Assembly: GCF_041380365.1 (NCBI RefSeq)
Contig: NZ_CP159981.1
Coordinates: 186,001 to 250,000 of the forward strand
DNA from: Buchananella sp. 14KM1171
Lineage (GTDB): Bacteria > Actinomycetota > Actinomycetes > Actinomycetales > Actinomycetaceae
Length of the DNA: 64,000 nucleotides
Direction of reading: 5' to 3'
Shown here: positions 53,409 to 63,289 of the stretch, in pieces
Numbering within the stretch: the first letter of the stretch is position 1
How the letters are laid out: each line of letters begins with the position of its first letter
Position numbers and translations under genes: made by a program
Notes under the pieces: generated by a model
What the model was told of the DNA's origin: nothing
Database searches by the model: none
What the model saw: the letters and a program-made list of their open reading frames with translations, nothing else

Positions 53409-53960
53409 TCAGAACTTCAGGATCGAGTGCACTTCGTAGCCTTCCAGCTTCTCGCGCCCCTTGAGCTCCTCCAGCTCCAACAGCACCATCACGCCCGCAA
53501 CCACGCCACCGGCCTTCTCGACCAGCTCGATCGCCGCGCGCGCCGTGCCACCCGTGGCCAGCACGTCGTCGATGATCAGCACACGGTCACCCTCGTGCAC
53601 GGACTCCGGGCGGATCTCCATGCGGGCCGTGCCGTACTCCAGCGCGTAGTCCACGCCCAGCACCGGGCCGGGCAGCTTGCCGGCCTTGCGCACGGTCAGC
53701 ATGCCCACCTCGAGGGCGTTGGCCAGCGGGGCGGCCAGCACGAAGCCGCGCGACTCCAAGCCGGCCACGGCGTCCACGTCGTCACCCACCAGGCGGGCAA
53801 GCAGCGTGGTCAGGCGGCGAAAGGCCGGGCCGTTGGCCAGCAGCGGCGTGATGTCACGAAACAGCACGCCGGGCTCCGGGAAGTCCTGGATCTCGCGCAG
53901 GTTGCCCCGCACCAGCTCCTCCAGCTCCTGGGCCACCTTCGGGCGAATCAGCAGGCTCAT
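53409..53960 (-). CDS. apt: Adenine phosphoribosyltransferase
   Basis: A 183-residue purine salvage enzyme making AMP from adenine and PRPP. The PRPP loop is VLIIDDVLATGGTARAAIEL, preceded by FPEPGVLFRDITPLL and GLESRGFVLAAPLA. It overlaps the secF stop by ATGA; apt beside relA and secDF is the usual actinobacterial order. Confidence 0.94.
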   Translation of the reverse strand: MSLLIRPKVAQELEELVRGNLREIQDFPEPGVLFRDITPLLANGPAFRRLTTLLARLVGDDVDAVAGLESRGFVLAAPLANALEVGMLTVRKAGKLPGPVLGVDYALEYGTARMEIRPESVHEGDRVLIIDDVLATGGTARAAIELVEKAGGVVAGVMVLLELEELKGREKLEGYEVHSILKF

Positions 53961-55243
53961 CGCTTGCCCTTCTTCCGCTTCTTCGGCTGCGCGGCATTGC
54001 CACGGTGCCCACCGGCCTGCATAGGACGGGCCACGTGCGGCTCGTCGGCCTGGGCGGCAACGTCGTCCCCACCCTTCTTGGCACTCTTGGCCTTGCGCTC
54101 CACCTTCGTCGCCTTGGCGCTGCGGGCCTGCTCCTGCTCCTCCCAGCCGGGACCGGACAGGTACTCGGGCTCCTGCTCCACCACCACGTCGGCGCGCTTC
54201 TTGGCGCGGCGCGGCTCCTCGTCCTCCTTGGCCACCACCTTGTGGTCGACCACCTGGACGGCGTCGCTGTGGCCCCGCTTGGCGCGGATCTCAGCGGTGT
54301 GCTCCTTCACGCGGCCCTTGATGGCCTGCTCCAGCACCACCAGCATCGGGGAGGCGATGAAGATCGAGGAGAACGTGCCCACGATCATGCCCACGAACAG
54401 CGCCAATGCGATGTCCGTCAGCGTGCCCGCGCCCAGCAGCAGGGAACCCAGCAGCAGGATCGAACCCACCGGCAGGATCGCCACGATGGAGGTGTTGATG
54501 GAGCGCACCATCGTCTGGTTCGCGGCCAGGTTGACCAGCTCACCGAAGGTGTAGCGGTGCTGCTGGTCAAAGCCGCGCGTGTTCTCGCGGACCTTGTCGA
54601 AGACCACCACGGTGTCGTAGAGCGAGTAGCCCAGGATCGTGAGGAAACCGATCACGGTAGCCGGGGTGACCTCCACGCGCGTGACGGCGAAGACGCCGAC
54701 CGTGATCAGGATGTCGTGCAGCAGCGCGAACAGCGCGGCCACCGACATGGTCCAGCGGCGGAAGTAGATCGCCATGACGATCGCCACCAGGGCCAGGAAC
54801 GTGGCCAGACCCTGCAGGGCCTTGGTGGAAACGTCCTTGCCCCAGGTCGGGCCCACGAACGTGGAGGCCACGGCGGACTCGTCCACCTTGTAGGCCCCCG
54901 CCAGGCCCTCGCGGACCTCGCGGGTGTCGGCGTCGCTCAGCTGCGAGGTCTGCACCCGCAGGGAGGACTGGCCCAGGTTGGAGACGCGCACGCCCTCCGT
55001 GTGGCCGGCCTTCTTCAGCACGTCGTAGGCGGGCTGCTGCGAGGTGACCTCGGAGCCCGTGATCGTGAACTGCGAACCACCCCGGAACTCGATGCCGAGC
55101 GCGAAGCCGAACACCGCCACGATCAGGACCGAGGCGGCCATGAGGGCGCCGCCGATTCCCATGAGGAAGCGGCCCTTGCCGACGATCTGGTAGGTGCGCT
55201 CACCGGTGTAGAGCTCGTTGCCCCACTTCTGGTAGCTGAACAT
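53957..55243 (-). CDS. secF: Protein translocase subunit SecF
   Basis: A 428-residue partner of SecD that uses the proton gradient to aid export. It has the first helix, the periplasmic FRGGSQFTITG region, and the conserved helices with LHDILITVGVFAV, FLTILGYSLYDTVVVFDKVRENTRG and LLGAGTLTDIALALFVGMIVGTFSSIFIA. A basic Lys/Ala-rich tail (last 120 residues) is longer than in E. coli. The tail includes a dispersed-motif copy. The start abuts the secD stop. Confidence 0.94.
   Translation of the reverse strand: MFSYQKWGNELYTGERTYQIVGKGRFLMGIGGALMAASVLIVAVFGFALGIEFRGGSQFTITGSEVTSQQPAYDVLKKAGHTEGVRVSNLGQSSLRVQTSQLSDADTREVREGLAGAYKVDESAVASTFVGPTWGKDVSTKALQGLATFLALVAIVMAIYFRRWTMSVAALFALLHDILITVGVFAVTRVEVTPATVIGFLTILGYSLYDTVVVFDKVRENTRGFDQQHRYTFGELVNLAANQTMVRSINTSIVAILPVGSILLLGSLLLGAGTLTDIALALFVGMIVGTFSSIFIASPMLVVLEQAIKGRVKEHTAEIRAKRGHSDAVQVVDHKVVAKEDEEPRRAKKRADVVVEQEPEYLSGPGWEEQEQARSAKATKVERKAKSAKKGGDDVAAQADEPHVARPMQAGGHRGNAAQPKKRKKGKR
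54052..54070 (-). repeat. Dispersed CGACGTTGCCG motif, secF tail
   Basis: Exact core on the minus strand inside codons for DDVAA of the basic SecF tail. Confidence 0.5.
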
Positions 55244-56982
55244 CAGTTCTCCCCCTTCTCGCCGTCAGCGGCCTGGGTCTTCGCGTCGGCACCGGCCGAC
55301 TTTGCCTCGCCTGCCACGGCGGCAGCCTTCGCCTCCGCCTTGCGGCGGGCGATGCCCGCGCGCGTGGTGCCGCGCCCGGTGTAGAGCGGCGCCTTAGCGC
55401 CCAGCCACTCCGGGTTGAGGCCGGAGAGCTTGTGGCCCTCCGCGAAGAACTTGCCGCGCACCGCCAGCAGCATGGCCGGGTGGGTGAACATGAACACCAC
55501 GATCAGGTCCACCACGGTGGTCAGGCCCAGGGTGAAGGCGAAGCCGCGCACGCCACCCACGGCCAGGAAGTAGAGCACCACGGCCGCGAGCAGGTTGATC
55601 ACGTCGGAGATCAGGATGGTGCGGCGGGCCGCGCGCCACGCGTGCGTGACCGCCTGCGGGATGGTGCGACCGTCGCGGATCTCGTCACGGATGCGCTCGA
55701 AGTAGACGATGAAGGAGTCCGCCGTGACACCGACGGACACGATGATGCCCGCCACGCCGGGCAGCGAGAGGCGGTAGCCGATCGACCAGGAGAACAGGGC
55801 GATGATCAGGTAGGTCAGCGCCGCAGCGGCCACCAGGGAGCCGGTGGCGATCAGCGACAGGCCCCGGTACTGGCTGGCCAGGTAGAGGACCACCAGGCCC
55901 AGGCCCACCAGGCCGAACAGGATCGACTTGGACAGCTGCTCGGAACCGAGGGTGGCAGAGATCGTCTCCTCGCTCTGCACCTCGAAGTTCAGGGGCAGCG
56001 CACCGAAGTTGAGCTGGTTGGCCAGGGTGGCGGCGCTCTGCGGGTCGAAGGAGCCGGAGATGCGCGCCTGCCCGTTGGGGATGGCGTTCTCCACGCCCGG
56101 GGAGGAGACCACCAGGCCGTCCAGGACGATCGCGAACAGGTTGCGCATCGGGTCGCTGGCGCGGAAGGACGCCAGGCGGGCGGTGATGTCGCGGAACTTC
56201 GCGGCGCCCTCGGAGGTCAGGGTGAGGTCAACGCCCCACTGGCCGTCCGGGTTACCGAACTGGTCGTGCCCCATGCCGGAGGCGGCGGTCTTGACGTCGG
56301 TGCCGGCCATCTCCACCGGGCCGAGCACGTACTTGCTCACACCGTCGGTGGAGCAGGTGACCATCGGCTTGTCCGGGTCGGCGGCGCCGTGCCCCTTCAG
56401 GCTCTCCGGCAGGGTGCAGTCGAGCTTGCCGAACTCCTGCTGCACGGCCTCGGTGAGCCAGGCGGAGTCGGAGCCGTTGGCAGGCGTGGTGGCCGGCTCG
56501 TCAGAGATCTTGCCGTCGCCGTCGACGTCGGCCTCCACCTCGGTGGCCTGGGGGGCGCCCATCACCAGCACGGGACGGAAAGAGAGCTGCGCGGGGGTGC
56601 GCACCAGGTCCAGGGTCTCCTTGCTGGGGTTACCGGCCAGCGCCACGACCACGTTCTGCCCGCCCTGGCTGGAGATCTCGGCCTCGGAGACGCCGGAGGC
56701 GTCCACGCGCTTGCGGATGATCTCGATGGCCTGGTCCACGTCGGACTCCGAGACCTCGGAGCCGTCGGTGGTCTTGGGGGTCAGGATGATCTGGGTGCCT
56801 CCCTGCAGGTCGAGCGCGAGGTCGGGCACGAAGTCCGCGTCGGACTTCCACTGCCCCACCCCGAGCGTGCCGACCAGGGCGGCGAGGATGATGAATAGCC
56901 CGAACAGGGAGCGCCAGGGGCGTTCCACCACGGGCTTCTTGCTCGGCTGCTTCGACGAGCGCGAATTCGTTGAGATTGACAT
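55243..56982 (-). CDS. secD: Protein translocase subunit SecD
   Basis: About 579 residues. It has one N-terminal helix (WRSLFGLFIILAALVGTLGVG), the large outer P1 domain opening with DLALDLQGGTQIILTPK, and five C-terminal helices with SLPGVAGIIVSVGVTADSFIVYFERIRDEI (split about 460-490). The start at 56982 (MSISTNSRSSKQP) is taken because it gives a typical SecD N-terminus; the upstream frame has no family similarity. It lies between yajC and secF. Confidence 0.94.
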   Translation of the reverse strand: MSISTNSRSSKQPSKKPVVERPWRSLFGLFIILAALVGTLGVGQWKSDADFVPDLALDLQGGTQIILTPKTTDGSEVSESDVDQAIEIIRKRVDASGVSEAEISSQGGQNVVVALAGNPSKETLDLVRTPAQLSFRPVLVMGAPQATEVEADVDGDGKISDEPATTPANGSDSAWLTEAVQQEFGKLDCTLPESLKGHGAADPDKPMVTCSTDGVSKYVLGPVEMAGTDVKTAASGMGHDQFGNPDGQWGVDLTLTSEGAAKFRDITARLASFRASDPMRNLFAIVLDGLVVSSPGVENAIPNGQARISGSFDPQSAATLANQLNFGALPLNFEVQSEETISATLGSEQLSKSILFGLVGLGLVVLYLASQYRGLSLIATGSLVAAAALTYLIIALFSWSIGYRLSLPGVAGIIVSVGVTADSFIVYFERIRDEIRDGRTIPQAVTHAWRAARRTILISDVINLLAAVVLYFLAVGGVRGFAFTLGLTTVVDLIVVFMFTHPAMLLAVRGKFFAEGHKLSGLNPEWLGAKAPLYTGRGTTRAGIARRKAEAKAAAVAGEAKSAGADAKTQAADGEKGEN

Positions 56983-57008
56983 TCTTCCAGCGTTTCTAGC
57001 GCGGTTTG

Positions 57009-57335
57009 TTACTCGGCGGCCTTGTCCGTGGTGGACTCCGGCTCGTCCGAGGTGACTTCGAGCGAGGAGAAAACGGGCTCTTCGGCACCACGGATGGCGC
57101 GGCGGGCCCACAGGGTCTCGTCACCTGCCGGGGACTCGAGGGTGACGGTGAGGCCGTCCACCTCGACGACGCGGCCGTAGAAGCCCCCGATCGTCACTAC
57201 CCACTTGCCGGGCACCAGCGCGGCGTCGCGCTCTTGTTCCTGGCGCGCCTGCTGCTTCTTGGCGCTGCGGCCCATCCACCACATGGCGAGGATGAGGAAG
57301 AGAGGCAGGAGCCAGATCATGTATTGCTGCGGCAC
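57009..57335 (-). CDS. yajC: Preprotein translocase subunit YajC
   Basis: A 108-residue single-helix protein (MIWLLPLFLILAMWWMGRSAKKQQ) with the small beta domain VPGKWVVTIGGFYGRVVEVDGLTVTLE. It precedes secD by 26 bases, as in most bacteria. Confidence 0.93.
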   Translation of the reverse strand: MPQQYMIWLLPLFLILAMWWMGRSAKKQQARQEQERDAALVPGKWVVTIGGFYGRVVEVDGLTVTLESPAGDETLWARRAIRGAEEPVFSSLEVTSDEPESTTDKAAE

Positions 57336-57359
57336 GGGTTTTCTCCCAGTCTGTCTAGG

Positions 57360-57376
57360 GCCCGCGTTTTGCGGGC
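57360..57376 (-). terminator. Weak hairpin between ruvB and yajC
   Basis: GCCCGC-GTTTT-GCGGGC, a 6-bp stem in the 54-base gap after ruvB. It could be a weak terminator or processing site. Confidence 0.35.
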
Positions 57377-57389
57377 ATCCTTGGGCAGT

Positions 57390-58433
57390 CTAGTTGAATT
57401 CCGGCAAATCAAAACCTGGCGCGACGGTGGGGCCGGGCACGGGCAGGCCCAGGTGCTGGTAGGCGGACGACGTTGCCGCCCGGCCGCGCGGAGTGCGTAC
57501 CACCAGTCCCTCGCGAACCAGGTAGGGCTCGGCGACGGTCTCTACCGTTTCGGGCTCTTCCCCGACGCTGATGGCCAGGGTGCTCAGTCCCACCGGGCCG
57601 CCCCCGAAGCGGGTGCATAGGGCCAGCAGCACCTGCCGGTCTAGGCGGTCCAGGCCCCGGGCGTCGACCTCGAAGAGTTCCAGGGCACCGCGCGTGGCCT
57701 CGATGTCGCACTTGCCGCTGCCGTGCACCTGCGCGAAGTCGACCACGCGGCGCAGCAGCCGGTTGGCCACGCGCGGGGTGCCGCGGGAGCGGGAGGCGAG
57801 TTCTGCGGCGGCGTCCTGGTCCAGGGTGACGCCCAGGAGGCGGGCGGAGCGCACCAGCACCTGCTCTAGCTCGCTGGGCTTGTAGTAGTCCAGGTGGCCG
57901 GTGAAGCCGAAGCGGTCTCGCAGCGGGGCGGGCAGCAGGCCGGCGCGCGTGGTGGCTCCCACGGCCGTGAAGGGGGGCAGGGTGAGCGGGATGGAGGTGG
58001 CGCCGGGCCCCTTGCCGACCACCACGTCCACGCGCCGGTCCTCCATGGCCAGGTAGAGCATTTCTTCTGCGGTGCGGGCCAGGCGGTGGATCTCGTCGAT
58101 GAAGAGGACGTCGTTTTCCTGCAGGCCGGAGAGGATCGCGGCCAGGTCCCCTGCGTGCTGGATGGCGGGCCCGGAGGTCAGGCGCAGGGAGCCGCCGGTC
58201 TCGGCGGCGACGATCATGGCCAGGGTGGTCTTGCCCAGGCCGGGCGGGCCGGATAGCAGCACGTGGTCGGGGGCCGCGCCGCGCTCCTGGGCGGCGCGCA
58301 GCACCAGGCCGAGCTGCTTGCGCACCACCTCCTGGCCCACGAACTCCTCTAGGCGGCGTGGCCGCAGGGCGGCCTCGGCGGCGCGCTCCAGCTCGTCGGC
58401 GTCCGGGGCGATGACGCGAAAGTCGTCAGCCAC
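57390..58433 (-). CDS. ruvB: Holliday junction branch migration ATPase RuvB
   Basis: A 347-residue AAA+ motor. It has [14 protein letters not shown], Walker [14 protein letters not shown], Walker [11 protein letters not shown], sensor 1 [18 protein letters not shown] and the winged-helix end ([35 protein letters not shown]). It overlaps ruvA by 8 bases. Confidence 0.96.
   Translation of the reverse strand: MADDFRVIAPDADELERAAEAALRPRRLEEFVGQEVVRKQLGLVLRAAQERGAAPDHVLLSGPPGLGKTTLAMIVAAETGGSLRLTSGPAIQHAGDLAAILSGLQENDVLFIDEIHRLARTAEEMLYLAMEDRRVDVVVGKGPGATSIPLTLPPFTAVGATTRAGLLPAPLRDRFGFTGHLDYYKPSELEQVLVRSARLLGVTLDQDAAAELASRSRGTPRVANRLLRRVVDFAQVHGSGKCDIEATRGALELFEVDARGLDRLDRQVLLALCTRFGGGPVGLSTLAISVGEEPETVETVAEPYLVREGLVVRTPRGRAATSSAYQHLGLPVPGPTVAPGFDLPEFN
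57465..57480 (+). repeat. Dispersed CGACGTTGCCG motif, ruvB 3' end
   Basis: Exact copy GGACGACGTTGCCGCC in the ruvB C-terminal codons. RGRVAT is conserved there in RuvB, so coding constraint may account for part of this copy. Confidence 0.4.
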
Positions 58434-59031
58434 GGCCGCCTCCCAGGCTCTGCAGGGCGGCGCGCAACAGGGTGGCCACGTCCGCCTCCGGCTGGGCGTC
58501 GATGGCGGCGGAGGCGGCCTTCGCGGCGGTGGCGGCCTGCCAGCCCAGGCCGGTCAGGGCCTGGGTGAGTTGGGCCTCCACGTCCCCACGCGCGGGCGCC
58601 GGGGCAGGCGCCTCCAACCCGCCGGTGGGGGCGCCCAGTTTGCCCTTGAGTTCCAGCACGATGCGCTGGGCGGACTTCTTGCCCACCCCGGGCACGCGGC
58701 ACAGGGCGGCCAGGTCCTCGCCCTCCACGGCGCGGCGCAGCGCGTTGGGGGTGTGCACGGCCAGCATGGCCAGGGCGATGGACGGTCCGATGCCGCTGAC
58801 GGACTGCATGGACTCAAAGATGTCGCGTTCCTCGGCCTCGGCGAAGCCGAACAGGGTGAGGGAGTCCTCCCGCACCACCAGGGAGGTGTAGACCTCGGCC
58901 TCGCGCCCGGCGGCCAGCCCGGCCAGGGTGGTGGGGGTGGCCCTGAAGGAGAAGCCCACTCCCCCAACGCTAATGACGGCCTTGCCGAGCCCGACGTGCT
59001 GGACCACGCCTGCCAGAGATGCGATCACCAC
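58426..59031 (-). CDS. ruvA: Holliday junction DNA helicase subunit RuvA
   Basis: A 201-residue protein with the OB fold ([26 protein letters not shown]), two helix-hairpin-helix motifs ([31 protein letters not shown]) and the C-terminal RuvB-binding three-helix domain after an Ala/Pro linker. GTG codons at 59031 and 59028 are both possible starts, with AAGGGGGA ahead. In most relatives ruvC lies directly upstream; here a 2.5-kb secreted-protein gene intervenes. Confidence 0.95.
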   Translation of the reverse strand: MVIASLAGVVQHVGLGKAVISVGGVGFSFRATPTTLAGLAAGREAEVYTSLVVREDSLTLFGFAEAEERDIFESMQSVSGIGPSIALAMLAVHTPNALRRAVEGEDLAALCRVPGVGKKSAQRIVLELKGKLGAPTGGLEAPAPAPARGDVEAQLTQALTGLGWQAATAAKAASAAIDAQPEADVATLLRAALQSLGGGRG

Positions 59032-59209
59032 TCCCCCTTATCGAACAACTGTACGAATCCTAGCGCACCGCAGCGCGGCGGCAAGCCCCGCTGAACGCAG
59101 GGCCAGCACGTCCACCACGTTTTGGACACGCGCCGCAACTAAGCAGATGTGTGCCCACAGCCGACGATCTGCGAGAAATTCACCTCGGTAGGACCTCGCT
59201 CCAACAGGG

Positions 59210-59243
59210 GCGGGCCCACGCCATCAAAATGACGTGGGCCCGC
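59210..59243 (-). terminator. Terminator of the large CWB2 gene
   Basis: GCGGGCCCACG pairs with CGTGGGCCCGC across a 12-base A/T-rich loop, 28 bases past the CWB2 gene stop on the minus strand. Confidence 0.75.
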
Positions 59244-59270
59244 GCCGCCTGCCTCTGGGAAACCCCGGCC

Positions 59271-61739
59271 TTAGGGGTAGTACCTTCCGGCCCTGGAGTT
59301 GTGCAGCTCCATCACGGCGTTCGGGACTGCTTTGTATCCGCCCACGATCGTGATCGAGGCGGGGTCCAACGCGCGGATTGCGTTCAGGGAGTATACGGAT
59401 TGACCTGCCTGGGGAAGCAGGATCAGGCTGCCCTTCTCCTTAACGGCGACGGCGCTGGCCACGAGCGCGTCTGCGAAATCCACTCCGGAGGCCACGATGA
59501 CCTTTTGCCGTTTCCCATAGCCGAGGGCCAGGATCGCGGCGGTTTCGTAGCGGTCGTTACCGACCACTGCGACTGACTTGCCCCAGCTCTCGGTTGCCAC
59601 AGCTGCCTTGCGCCCCACCGCCACGGTGGTTTTGTCAGCCCGGAAGTACTTCTTCACCTCTGAGCTGGTGGCGTCGACCACCTTGCCGCCTACAGTGCTG
59701 GTGCGGCAAAGCAGGATGTAACCGTTCTGGGCGCCTGCTGCAGCACCGGCGGCAAGGGCGTCGGCAAATCCGCTGCCGTCGGCCACGAAGACGTGGCTGG
59801 TGGCGCCCTTGGAGCGCAGGTGTTGTGCAACCGCGCTAGAAGTGAGGTAGCGGTCGTTTCCTCCCAGTCGCGTGACGGCGATTCCGAGCTTGGTTAGCTG
59901 GTCTTCCTTGGCTTTGTTTACCGCGCCTGGGCCGCCCACGATCAAGACGTTCTTGACCTTGCCCTGTGTCAGGGCGGAGAGCACTTGGCTTTCCAGGCTC
60001 CCCTTGGAGGTGGTCAGCAGGATACCGGTGTCGTATTTGGCTGCCAGCGGACCGGCCACCACCGCGTCGGCAAAGTTTGCCCCGCTTACCAGCACCGCGT
60101 TCTTGGTGAACTCGGTTTCCTTGAATGCCCTCACGGACGTCTCGACACGGTTGAAGCCGTTGAGCCGGTGGGTGAAGTAGTTACCCCACGGCTCGTGGTA
60201 GGTGGGAAGCTTGATCGCCTTGAGGTTTGTGCCCCAGGCGGTGTTGTAGGAGGCGGTGATCTTTTCCTTCGGGATCGCCGCTCCGCTTTCGAGCGCGTTT
60301 TGCACCTTCCAGCCCTTTGGAAGCAGATAAGACTGTTCGATTACGCAGTTCGTCTGGGACTGGTAGCAGGAGCGCAGCTTGAACACGACCGGCTTGCCCA
60401 GCTCGGCCACGCGCTTTTCCGCCCCGCCCGGGTAGTGGTACTGGACCGTGCCGTTGTGCACTGATGCGCTCCAAAGGCGACTCGAATCGGAGCTTGCCAG
60501 CACAGAAACCACCTGGCGCTTTTGTACCTTGTCGCAGCTCGGGTTGAGGATGCCAACATCCGACCCGTCGATCAGTCCGCTTTCCTTTTGGGAATTGAGC
60601 AGGAAGATTCTGATGGTGCTGGGGGGAATCCAGTAGGACGTGCCAGTGTCGGGCGCATCAGCGGCGTATCTTTTGCCGCCGGGGGACGTGAAGACGTTTA
60701 GCTGCCTGTGGGTGAGGATTCCAAGGATGCCTCCTTGACTGTCCAGCGCGGGGCCGCCGATGTCACCGGGCTGGTGCTGCATCGTTCCTCTGGTCGCCAG
60801 CAGGTTGTATCCGCACTTTTGCCCTTGCAGGGTGGCGAAGTCCGTGAACGTGTGGGTTGTCTTTCGGCGCACGGGGTTCTTCCAAGGGTCGCGCGGATCG
60901 TTGCCGTATCCGTAGGTTGAAACCTGGTGTCCTCGTTCGATTTCCTCAAAGGAGGGACCCCCAAAGTTCATGGTACTGATCTGTTGGGACAGCACTACGA
61001 GCGCTAGGTCGCTGTTGGGGTCGAGGATCAGTTTTGTTGCCCTGATGCCCGTTCCGGTCGCGTTCTGGTTGAGGTGGAAGGTCACCTGTTTGGGGCTGAC
61101 GGCCGCAGTGGGCTTGGTCTTGTTGTAGTCGGCTTTGTTCAAGAAGCATTGCCGGGCGGTGAGCACCCATTTTGACTCCAGGGACCTGGTCAGAAGCATG
61201 CCGGTGCAGAGGTTGAGTCGTTTGCCTGCTGCGTCGTAGATCTTGAGCGCGCCCACCCCGTACTGGTTGTCGGCCACTACTGTGCCGCCTTGTGCTTGGG
61301 GAAATACCTGCGCGGGCTCGGCCTGGTCACCTTCCCGGGCCGCCTGCGGCGCCGTCGCGGCACCGGTGGGGCCCTCGCTTGTCTGGGCAGCGCCGTCGGT
61401 GGCTGCTTCCTCTAGCGGTTCTGCCGTCGGCGACTGGTTTTGCTCTACTTGCGGGTTGACGTCAGATGCGGCTTCCGCAGCTACGGTTGCCTGCTGTGTG
61501 GGAGTTTCTTTGTCCGTTTCCGGTTGGCCGACGTCGCCTTCTGCCTGCGCATCGTTGTTGACATTTCCTTGCGCACCTTCGACCGGGACCACTGTCTGGT
61601 TTGGAAGTGCCCCGCTATTTGGGGCGATTGTGGCTTGCGGAGTCGGTGAGTCTTCAGCAGCTAGAGCTGGTGCAATTGCGGTTGTTAGAAGCGCCATCGA
61701 CACGAATGCACCGAGCGCGCCCAGGGTGGCCTTTTGCAC
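59271..61739 (-). CDS. Large secreted protein: inactive trypsin-like domain plus three CWB2 repeats
   Basis: An 822-residue protein. A signal peptide (about 1-28, ending ALAAED) is followed by a disordered Thr/Glu/Ala/Gln region (to about 150), a trypsin-like domain (about 155-385), a beta-rich spacer, and three C-terminal CWB2 repeats (about 525-820; NRVETSVRAF, NDRYLTSSAVA, NDRYETAAILA). The protease fold is clear from WVLTARQCF, SDLALVVL and PGDIGGPAL, but His is Gln (197) and Ser is Ile (327); only the Asp (244) remains. It should be a non-catalytic binding domain. Two Cys pairs are kept. GTG 61739 has AAGGAG five bases ahead. GC is lower than the flanking ruv genes. Confidence 0.85.
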   Translation of the reverse strand: MQKATLGALGAFVSMALLTTAIAPALAAEDSPTPQATIAPNSGALPNQTVVPVEGAQGNVNNDAQAEGDVGQPETDKETPTQQATVAAEAASDVNPQVEQNQSPTAEPLEEAATDGAAQTSEGPTGAATAPQAAREGDQAEPAQVFPQAQGGTVVADNQYGVGALKIYDAAGKRLNLCTGMLLTRSLESKWVLTARQCFLNKADYNKTKPTAAVSPKQVTFHLNQNATGTGIRATKLILDPNSDLALVVLSQQISTMNFGGPSFEEIERGHQVSTYGYGNDPRDPWKNPVRRKTTHTFTDFATLQGQKCGYNLLATRGTMQHQPGDIGGPALDSQGGILGILTHRQLNVFTSPGGKRYAADAPDTGTSYWIPPSTIRIFLLNSQKESGLIDGSDVGILNPSCDKVQKRQVVSVLASSDSSRLWSASVHNGTVQYHYPGGAEKRVAELGKPVVFKLRSCYQSQTNCVIEQSYLLPKGWKVQNALESGAAIPKEKITASYNTAWGTNLKAIKLPTYHEPWGNYFTHRLNGFNRVETSVRAFKETEFTKNAVLVSGANFADAVVAGPLAAKYDTGILLTTSKGSLESQVLSALTQGKVKNVLIVGGPGAVNKAKEDQLTKLGIAVTRLGGNDRYLTSSAVAQHLRSKGATSHVFVADGSGFADALAAGAAAGAQNGYILLCRTSTVGGKVVDATSSEVKKYFRADKTTVAVGRKAAVATESWGKSVAVVGNDRYETAAILALGYGKRQKVIVASGVDFADALVASAVAVKEKGSLILLPQAGQSVYSLNAIRALDPASITIVGGYKAVPNAVMELHNSRAGRYYP

Positions 61740-61819
61740 GTTATCTCCTTCCCAGATAACCCAAGGCCGTACCCTACCGCCTTATCTGAGAACGGTTTTT
61801 GTTTTCGCCCGGTCTCGCC

Positions 61820-62452
61820 TTATCTATGCCCGCGCCTGCGCGGGTCCACCGCGCCGGTGCGGCGCGCGGCCGCGGCCGCCTGCGCCCAGGCCCGCTGGGC
61901 GGGGGTGAGCTCGCCCCGGGACTGCACGCCGCCGCTCAGCGAGACGGTCACCGCGCCGTCCTCCCCCAGGCCCTGGATGCCGGTGCCGCGCCAGCCGTGG
62001 CAGATGGCCAGGGCAACGGCGTCGGCCGCGTCGGCGGGCTTGGGCGGGGAATCCAGCCGCAAGATACTCGCCACCATCGCCTGCACCTGCGCCTTGTCGG
62101 CCCGGCCCGATCCGGTCACGGCGGCCTTGACCTCGCTGGGGGTGTGCAGGGCCAGCGGTAGCCCGCGCCTGGCGGCGGCGAGCATGGCGATCCCGGCCAC
62201 CTGGGAGGTGCCGGTGATGGAGCGCAGGTTGTCCTGCGCAAAGACGCGCTCCACCGCGATCACCTCGGGGCGGTACTTGTCGATCCACTCCTCGATGCCC
62301 TTTTCGATGGCCAGGAGGCGGAAGTGGGCGGCCAGGTTCGGGTCGCTGCGCACCACGCCCACGTCCACCAGCTTCGCCTGCCGGCGGGCGTCAACGTCGA
62401 CGACCCCGAGCCCACACCTGGTGAGCCCGGGGTCAACGCCCAAAATCCGCAA
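61820..62452 (-). CDS. ruvC: Crossover junction endodeoxyribonuclease RuvC
   Basis: A 210-residue RNase H-fold resolvase. Catalytic acids are seen in [13 protein letters not shown] (Asp 7), [12 protein letters not shown] (Glu) and [12 protein letters not shown] (Asp pair). The start is a TTG at 62452, three bases after the yebC stop, with GAGG upstream. The C-terminal 30 residues are a basic extension. Confidence 0.94.
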   Translation of the reverse strand: MRILGVDPGLTRCGLGVVDVDARRQAKLVDVGVVRSDPNLAAHFRLLAIEKGIEEWIDKYRPEVIAVERVFAQDNLRSITGTSQVAGIAMLAAARRGLPLALHTPSEVKAAVTGSGRADKAQVQAMVASILRLDSPPKPADAADAVALAICHGWRGTGIQGLGEDGAVTVSLSGGVQSRGELTPAQRAWAQAAAAARRTGAVDPRRRGHR

Positions 62453-62455
62453 GGA

Positions 62456-63214
62456 TCAGTCCTCGTCGAGCGCCGCCATGACCTCTGCGGAGGCGTCGAA
62501 GTTGGCGTAGACGTTCTGCACGTCGTCGCTGTCCTCCAGGGCGTCGATCAGCTTCATGATCTTGCGGGCGCCCTCTACGTCCACCTCGATCTCGGTGGAG
62601 GGCACCCACTGCACGTCGGCGGAGTCGTACTCGATGCCGGCCTCCAGCAGGGCGGTGCGCACCGGGATGAGGTCGGTGGCCTCGCTGGTGACCTCGAAGA
62701 GCTCGTCGCCGGCCTCGATTTCCTCGGCACCGGCCTCCAGGGCCACCTCCATCAGGCGGTCCTCGTCCACGCCCTCGGCGGCCGGGACCAGCACCACGCC
62801 CTTGCGGGAGAACAGGTAGGCCACGCTGCCGGGCTCGGCCAGGGAGCCGCCGTTGCGGGAGAACGCCACGCGCACCTCGGAGGCGGCGCGGTTGCGGTTG
62901 TCGGTGAGGCACTCGACCAGCACGGCAATGCCGCCGGGGCCGTAGCCCTCGTACATGATGGTCTCCCAGTCGGCGCCGCCGGCCTCGGCACCGGAGCCGC
63001 GCTTGACAGCGCGGTCGATGTTGTCGGCGGGAACGGAGGCCTTCTTGGCCTTCTGGATGGCGTCGAACAGGGTGGGGTTACCGGCCGGGTCGCCGCCGCC
63101 GGTGCGCGCCGCGACCTCGATGTTCTTGATCAGGCGGGCAAAGAGCTTGCCTCGCTTGGCGTCGATCGCGGCCTTCTTGTGCTTGGTGGTCGCCCACTTA
63201 GAGTGCCCGGCCAT
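62456..63214 (-). CDS. yebC: YebC/PmpR-family protein
   Basis: A 252-residue protein with the family start [23 protein letters not shown] and the acidic cavity region ([22 protein letters not shown]). Family members act as transcription regulators or, as shown more recently, ease ribosome stalling at prolines. It leads the yebC-ruvC transcript. Confidence 0.94.
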   Translation of the reverse strand: MAGHSKWATTKHKKAAIDAKRGKLFARLIKNIEVAARTGGGDPAGNPTLFDAIQKAKKASVPADNIDRAVKRGSGAEAGGADWETIMYEGYGPGGIAVLVECLTDNRNRAASEVRVAFSRNGGSLAEPGSVAYLFSRKGVVLVPAAEGVDEDRLMEVALEAGAEEIEAGDELFEVTSEATDLIPVRTALLEAGIEYDSADVQWVPSTEIEVDVEGARKIMKLIDALEDSDDVQNVYANFDASAEVMAALDED

Positions 63215-63247
63215 TGTGCCCCACTTCCGTTTGTTGCATCTTTTGTT

Positions 63248-63270
63248 AGCCGACGTCCCTCGGGCCGCGC
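63248..63270 (+). repeat. Diverged dispersed-motif copy upstream of yebC
   Basis: AGCCGACGTCCCTCGGGCC lies in the 75-base yebC-pdxT gap and resembles copies at 806 and 47555 (GCCGACGTCCC). Confidence 0.4.
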
Positions 63271-63289
63271 GGCCAATACTGGCGGTATT

